Below are positions 5,896 through 10,149 of a DNA stretch of 10,149 bases, piece by piece. Within the stretch, counting starts at the first letter, position 1. Each line of letters starts with the position of its first letter. The stretch lies in NCBI GenBank assembly GCA_016789625.1, contig JAEUQS010000734.1:1-10149 (forward strand), written 5' to 3'. The notes beneath the pieces were generated by a model that saw only the letters and a program-made list of their open reading frames with translations, had not been told where the DNA came from and searched no databases. The position numbers were made by a program, and so were the translations under genes. The stretch is from Acidobacteriota bacterium. Its GTDB lineage: Bacteria; Acidobacteriota; Thermoanaerobaculia; UBA5066.

Positions 5896-8837
5896 GAATC
5901 GAGCGCATCCGGATCGAGGGCTTCGGCTCGCTCTCGGGCGTCGATCTCGTGTGGCCCGAGGGAAAGATGCTCCTCGTGGTGGACCCGAACGAGACCGGGA
6001 AGACGACGCTCTGCGAGGCCATCTCGGCGGCGCTCTTCGGGCTCCCGAGGGGGAAGGTCGCCGGTCAGAAAGCGCGTGACCTGCGCCGGCCCCGGAGCGG
6101 CGCGCCCTTCGCCGTCGGGCTCGACGTGAGGTTCTCCGGCAAGCGGTGGACCGTGGATCGGGATCTCGAAGGAGGAACGCTGCGGGTCGTGGACCGCGAT
6201 TCCGGCAACGACGTGACTCGCGATTTCCTGAGGCCGTCGGGACGCGACGTCGTCGGAGAGAGAGCCACGGGCCTCACGGAGCCGCTCTTCCGGACGACGG
6301 CCTACGTCGCGCAGAACGTGCTGGATCGCGACGAGCTGGACTCGACGCTCACGGTCGAGCTGGCCCGCATCGCCGACTCGGGCGGAGGCGAAGCCTCGGT
6401 GGTGCGGGCGCTCCGCGCGCTCCAGGAGGTTCGCGCCAAGATGCCCGGCGCGTCCACCGGGGCGAGCGTATCGGTCGAGACCGAGATCCTGCGGCTGACC
6501 CGAAAAGCCGACGACGCGCGGAACGAATGCGAGCGCCTCGAGGCGGCCCGGAACGAAGCCTCCCTGGCCGCGGCGCGCCTCGCGCGGCTGACGGGCGAGG
6601 TCGCGGCCGAGACGCGAAAGGCCCGGCTCGCCGAACTCGCCGTGGTGGAGCGTGAGCGCCGCGAGCTCGCGGGCCTCCTCGCGAGAACGAGGCAGGACGC
6701 GGAGACGCGGCGAGCCCTCGAAGCAGAGGCCGAGATGCTGCGGGCCGAAGCCCAGAGATACGCTTCCGCCGCGGTGCAGCGCGCCGACGATCTCGTGCGC
6801 CGCCGGGGAGAGCTGCCCCAGGCGCTCGCTGCGCGCCGCGCGGCGCTCGTGAGCGAGCGAGGCCTCGCCGAGCGGGAGGGCCGGGACCGGCTGGCCCGCT
6901 TCGGAGGGCTGGGATCGCTGAACGAGGAGGAGCGCGGCCGGCTCTCGGCGCTTCTGCTCTCTGTGGTGGAGTCGGGGGGCGAGGCCGCGCGCGCCGTGGA
7001 GGCGCTCGAGAGCCAGCGCGAGGAGCTGCGCCGCGAGGGGCTCGCGGACGACCTGGACCGGCTCGACGGCATCTCGGGGCCCGACCGCGAGTTCGTTTGG
7101 GGCGCCGAGGAGGAGCGTACGTCGCTCGAGCTGCGCGGTGTGCAGTGCGACCGGCATGCGGCCGAGGCCCAGGCGGGGGCCGCGATCCTGGTGGGGGAGC
7201 GGCGCGAGCGGCTGCGCCTCGCGATGCGGTTTCTCGCGGTGTCCGGATTCCTCCTGCCCGTGGGTCTTCTGCTCGTGGCGTCGTCGTATCGCCCGGTGGG
7301 ACTCGGGCTCTCGGTCTTCGCGGCCTGCCTCGCGCTTCTGGGCGGCGGGTTCTTCCTCAAGGCCCGGGGTCACGGCAGGGACGACGAGGAGAAGCGTCGG
7401 GCCGAGGAGGCGGCCGCGCGGCTCGAGGCGCAGCAGCTCCGGAAGAGACTCTCGGATCTGCGGCTCAGGCTGGATGCCCTTTCCAGGCGGGCCGGCTTCC
7501 CCGATACCAAGGCCCTCCTGACGGCGCTTCGCCGGGCGCGCGCGGCGGAGGCCAAACGGAAGGCGCTCGTGGAACGCGAGGCGCGGAAAGCGGCCGTCGA
7601 CGAACGGCGCGCGGGCCTCTACAGGGAGCTCGCCCCGTTTCGCGAGATCCTGGGCCCGGCCACGGGTCTGCCTGCGATCGACGAGGCACAGCGCCTGCTC
7701 TCCGTGCTCGCCGACCTGGAGAGAGCGCTGCGGGCGGCCGATTCCCGCCTCTCGGGCCTGACCCGCGAGGACGACCAGCTCGCGAGCGAGGAAGGGGCCC
7801 TCTCGGCGCTCGAGGCCGAGCTGCGCTCCGCGCTCCGCGTCTTCGACGTGCCGGAACGGCTACCGCTCGAGGAAGCGCTGCTCGCCTATCAGGGGGGGAA
7901 GAAACGCGCGGCCCGATTCCGCGAGATCCTCGAGATCGAGCTGCCGGCGCGGAGGTCCTCGGTCGAGGAGTCCCCGGCCGCGGAGATCGAGACCCGTCTC
8001 CGGGCCCTCGAGGAGGAGATCGCCGGACGCCTCGCCGAGCTCTCGGCCGTGCCTGCCGACGTGGTCCCGGCCGAGACGGCAGAGGAGGCCCGGCGCCGGG
8101 CGGAGGAAGCCCGGGAGCGCGTGGCGGCGGTCGAGCTGGAGAAGACCCACGCCGAGCGGGACCTCGCGCGAAAGGCGCGCGGCAGCGAGAAGGCCCGGGA
8201 GGCTGCCGAGCTGCTCGCGGAGACCGAGGTGCTCCTCGCCCGGGCGCTTCTCTTCCGGGATGCCCTCGAAACCGCCCGGGAAGCGCTCGCCGCCGCGGCC
8301 TCCTCGGCCTATGGGGACTTCCGTCGCGGCCTGGCCGAGGCGTCGCGGGCCATTCTCGCGACGTGGCCCGTGCCCTACGAATCGCTCGAGTTCGGAGAGG
8401 ACCTCTCGGTCTCGGTCCTCCTCCGCGGAGGGCGCCTCGTGACCCGCAACGAGATCGCCGGGGCGCTCTCGACCGGCGCCCGCGAGCAGATTCACCTCAC
8501 CGCCCGGCTGGCCTCGCTGAGGTACCTCGGGACCGGAGTGCGGGGGGTTCCGCTCCTCCTCGACGACCCGCTCGTGGGGGCCGACGACGCCCGCTTCGCC
8601 GCCGTCATGAAGTTCCTCGCGACCCAGGTGCTGGAGGAGCGCCCCGTCCTGGCCGTCTCGTGCCACGCCTGGCGCCACGAACGGCTGGGGGCGGTGCTCC
8701 CTCCGGAAGTGAGGGAACGCATTCACCCGGTGACGCTGCGGCCCTTCTCGTCGAACGAGCCGGCCGCCCGTCTCCCGGGCGCGGCCGCCCGTCTCCCAGG
8801 CGCGGCCGCCGGTTCCCCCCGGGGGAGCGCCGATTGA
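5892..8837 (+). CDS. SbcC/Rad50-like ATPase with mid-protein membrane hairpin, YhaN-like
   Basis: An SMC-type ABC ATPase of 981 aa from the CTG start, the partner of the preceding nuclease. The N-terminal half-site has MRIERIRIEGFGSL, Walker A DPNETGKTT (31-39) and a Q-loop Gln141. Long Ala/Arg/Glu/Leu-rich coiled coils follow. At about 447-465 and 469-489 two strongly hydrophobic helices are joined by SYRP, in the place where Rad50/SbcC has its zinc hook; no CxxC exists there. The C-terminal half-site has the signature LSTGAREQ (859-866), Walker B PLLLDDP (Asp891, Asp892) and H-loop His925. This layout is that of Bacillus YhaN (about 960 aa) rather than SbcC. The CTG overlaps the TGA of the nuclease gene and has a GGAGG site four bases upstream. 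The first ATG (codon 26) would remove the first beta strand. The C terminus carries a short tandem repeat. Role inferred: a membrane-tethered DNA-processing complex. Confidence 0.9.
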   Translation: MRIERIRIEGFGSLSGVDLVWPEGKMLLVVDPNETGKTTLCEAISAALFGLPRGKVAGQKARDLRRPRSGAPFAVGLDVRFSGKRWTVDRDLEGGTLRVVDRDSGNDVTRDFLRPSGRDVVGERATGLTEPLFRTTAYVAQNVLDRDELDSTLTVELARIADSGGGEASVVRALRALQEVRAKMPGASTGASVSVETEILRLTRKADDARNECERLEAARNEASLAAARLARLTGEVAAETRKARLAELAVVERERRELAGLLARTRQDAETRRALEAEAEMLRAEAQRYASAAVQRADDLVRRRGELPQALAARRAALVSERGLAEREGRDRLARFGGLGSLNEEERGRLSALLLSVVESGGEAARAVEALESQREELRREGLADDLDRLDGISGPDREFVWGAEEERTSLELRGVQCDRHAAEAQAGAAILVGERRERLRLAMRFLAVSGFLLPVGLLLVASSYRPVGLGLSVFAACLALLGGGFFLKARGHGRDDEEKRRAEEAAARLEAQQLRKRLSDLRLRLDALSRRAGFPDTKALLTALRRARAAEAKRKALVEREARKAAVDERRAGLYRELAPFREILGPATGLPAIDEAQRLLSVLADLERALRAADSRLSGLTREDDQLASEEGALSALEAELRSALRVFDVPERLPLEEALLAYQGGKKRAARFREILEIELPARRSSVEESPAAEIETRLRALEEEIAGRLAELSAVPADVVPAETAEEARRRAEEARERVAAVELEKTHAERDLARKARGSEKAREAAELLAETEVLLARALLFRDALETAREALAAAASSAYGDFRRGLAEASRAILATWPVPYESLEFGEDLSVSVLLRGGRLVTRNEIAGALSTGAREQIHLTARLASLRYLGTGVRGVPLLLDDPLVGADDARFAAVMKFLATQVLEERPVLAVSCHAWRHERLGAVLPPEVRERIHPVTLRPFSSNEPAARLPGAAARLPGAAAGSPRGSAD
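8761..8810 (+). repeat. 21-bp tandem repeat at the 3' end of the ATPase gene
   Basis: Units 8761-8781 and 8782-8802 differ at one base, and a partial third unit runs to about 8810. The repeat encodes RLPGAAA-type heptads in the last 30 residues, after the final conserved strand. It lengthens a disordered tail and is likely to vary in copy number between strains. Confidence 0.85.
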
Positions 8838-8862
8838 CGGGCCTCCGTCCCGCGTCTAGACT
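8834..8862 (+). promoter_or_regulatory. Sigma70-type promoter for secD
   Basis: The -35 box TTGACG (8834-8839) overlaps the stop codon of the ATPase gene and is followed after exactly 17 bp by TAGACT (8857-8862). They match the consensus at five and four of six positions. It would give secD its own transcript with a leader of about 110 bases, which fits its separation from tgt-yajC. The eight-base palindrome GTCTAGAC (8854-8861) overlaps the -10 box. Confidence 0.55.
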
Positions 8863-8865
8863 CCG

Positions 8866-8888
8866 CCGGTTTTCGTCCGGCTAACCGG
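8866..8888 (+). promoter_or_regulatory. Inverted repeat in the secD leader
   Basis: CCGGTT (8866-8871) and AACCGG (8883-8888) form a perfect 6-bp inverted repeat around 11 bases, directly at the predicted transcription start of secD. It could be an operator or a 5' hairpin. The rest of 8838-8981 holds only the promoter, a doubtful 27-codon frame and the secD ribosome site. Confidence 0.35.
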
Positions 8889-8969
8889 GCGTATCAGCAG
8901 CGTGCAGAAGATGTTTTCGAGGCCGGTCGGGCGCAAGCCGCCGAGCCGCTTAGAGTCCCTGCCGCTCCC

Positions 8970-8974
8970 GGAGG
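8970..8974 (+). promoter_or_regulatory. Shine-Dalgarno of secD
   Basis: GGAGG seven bases before GTG 8982-8984. It supports the GTG start of secD. Confidence 0.8.
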
Positions 8975-8981
8975 TTCACGC

Positions 8982-10149
8982 GTGACAAGGCCCACCGGGT
9001 GGCGTATTGCATTGACGCTCGCCATCCTCATCGGTTCGATCGCCGCTTACTGGTGGAGGGGCAAGTCTGCCCTCGCCAAGTCGCCCACCGCTCCCCCCAA
9101 CCCCAGCCTCTCGGACATCATGAAGAACGGGGTGAAGCTGGGCCTGGATCTCCGGGGCGGAATTCACCTCGTGATGCAGGTGAAGGCCGAGGACGCATAC
9201 AAGGCGGAAGCTCAGGGCGCCCTGGACGTCGTGCTGGAGGCCGCCAAGAAGAAGGGCGTCAACCTGGGCGCGGGCTCCATTGCCGACCCGTCGGGCTTCT
9301 CGATCCAGCTGGCCGAGAACACCGAGGCGTCGAAGCTCAAGGAGGTCGTGGACACCTCCCTCGCCCCGAAGGACTGGAAGGTCGACCAGCGGGGACGCGA
9401 ATGGCGCGTCAACCTGCAGGAGGCGGCCCGCCAGGACATCGAGGGCCAGGTGCTTCGCCAGGCTCTTGAAACCGTGCGAAACCGCATCGACGCGCTGGGC
9501 GTCGCCGAGCCCGTCATCCAGGAACAGGGCAAGGACCGCCTGATCATCCAGCTCCCGGGCGTCGACGATCCGGGCCGGGTGAAGGACATCATCGGCGTCA
9601 CGGGTTTCCTCGAGCTCAAGCTCGTGGACGAGCGGGGAGGCCCCTACCCGACGAAGGAAGCCATGCTCACGGCCTACGGCGGAGCCATCCCGCCCGAGCT
9701 CGAGGAGGTCGTGGGGCTGTCCGACGATGCGAACAGCACGACGCGCGTGGAGCAGCATTACGTCCTCAAGAAGGCCGCCGCGGTGACCGGCCGGGACCTC
9801 AAGAACGCCCGCGTCACCCAGGACAAGTTCGGCCAGGCCGCCGTCGAGTTCTTCCTGAAAGCCGAAGGGGCCGAGAAGTTCGGCCGCGTGACGGGCGAGA
9901 ACATCGGCAAGCGTCTGGCCATCGTGCTCGACCAGCGGGTGCAGTCGGCTCCGACGATCAACGGTCAGATCCGCGATCAGGGGATCATCGAGGGCAACTT
10001 CACGCCCGAGCGGGCCGACGCGCTCGCGCTCGTGCTGCGCTCCGGCGCGCTCCCGGCCCGCATGGTGATCCTGGAGGAGCGGACGGTCGGTCCGTCGCTC
10101 GGCCTCGACTCGATCAAGGCGGGTCTCCTGGCTTCCCTCGTGGGCATGC
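8982..10149 (+). CDS. secD: Protein translocase subunit SecD (5' part)
   Basis: SecD, with SecF, uses the proton gradient to help pull exported proteins through SecYEG. The first 389 residues are present; the gene runs off the right edge inside the second membrane helix. A short N-terminal helix at about 8-24 is followed by the hallmark GLDLRGGIHLVMQV, a long periplasmic P1 region with RNRIDALGVAEPVIQEQG, RLIIQLPGV and TGFLELKL, and then the P1 base with FFLKAEGAEKFGRVTGENIG and LDQRVQSAPTI, and RSGALPARMVILEERTVGPSLG at the membrane entry. The start is GTG 8982 with GGAGG upstream. The sequence looks complete as far as it goes; secF is expected to follow. It lies 144 bp after the ATPase gene and more than 4 kb from yajC. 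Confidence 0.97.
   Translation, partial: MTRPTGWRIALTLAILIGSIAAYWWRGKSALAKSPTAPPNPSLSDIMKNGVKLGLDLRGGIHLVMQVKAEDAYKAEAQGALDVVLEAAKKKGVNLGAGSIADPSGFSIQLAENTEASKLKEVVDTSLAPKDWKVDQRGREWRVNLQEAARQDIEGQVLRQALETVRNRIDALGVAEPVIQEQGKDRLIIQLPGVDDPGRVKDIIGVTGFLELKLVDERGGPYPTKEAMLTAYGGAIPPELEEVVGLSDDANSTTRVEQHYVLKKAAAVTGRDLKNARVTQDKFGQAAVEFFLKAEGAEKFGRVTGENIGKRLAIVLDQRVQSAPTINGQIRDQGIIEGNFTPERADALALVLRSGALPARMVILEERTVGPSLGLDSIKAGLLASLVGM

Noticed and set aside
5493..7373. 626-codon minus-strand frame opposite the nuclease and ATPase genes
   Set aside because: Shadow of the real genes; it spans their junction and has no domain-like sequence.
4687..8837. Nuclease/ATPase pair as an anti-phage defence island
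   Set aside because: SbcCD-like pairs occur in some defence settings, but here the neighbours are all housekeeping genes, with no toxin, integrase or other defence gene and no base composition change.

Overview
The window is very GC-rich, with third codon positions almost all G or C, and carries seven protein genes plus the start of an eighth. It comes from a diderm-type bacterium with the usual tgt-yajC-secD block. The FYDLN zinc-ribbon protein, the orphan hybrid-free histidine kinase and the codon use would suit Acidobacteriota or a deltaproteobacterium/Myxococcota-like lineage, but the sequence alone does not settle the phylum. There are no RNA genes, CRISPR arrays, transposases or phage genes.

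Left half, minus strand (transcribed from about 3031 down to 53): a small acidic zinc-ribbon protein of the FYDLN family (2689-3015), folK for folate synthesis (about 2073-2588), and a membrane histidine kinase with a Cache-like sensor (53-2062). A well-formed promoter lies at 3038-3066. Between the zinc-ribbon gene and folK sits a tandem pair of 50-bp G/C-run repeats (2587-2690). An inverted copy of the same repeat lies directly after the kinase stop codon (1-40), so the folK-kinase segment is bracketed by inverted copies. The repeat runs from the stop codon of the first gene almost to the folK core, and folK has no ordinary start codon of its own.

Right half, plus strand: tgt (queuosine tRNA modification) and yajC (Sec translocase accessory) are followed by a two-gene cassette and then secD, which runs off the right edge. 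The cassette (4687-8837) is an SbcD/Mre11-type metallophosphoesterase and an SbcC/Rad50-type ATPase. The ATPase has a two-helix membrane hairpin in the middle of its coiled coil, where true Rad50/SbcC has a zinc hook; this resembles the Bacillus YhaO/YhaN pair. The pair separates yajC from secD, which are normally adjacent, and secD seems to have regained its own promoter (8834-8862) and ribosome binding site. The ATPase appears to start at a CTG codon overlapping the nuclease stop codon.

The observations most worth following are the membrane-anchored SMC-like nuclease pair placed inside the Sec operon, the dispersed repeat family and its effect on folK, and a 16-bp perfect palindrome between the divergent promoters.
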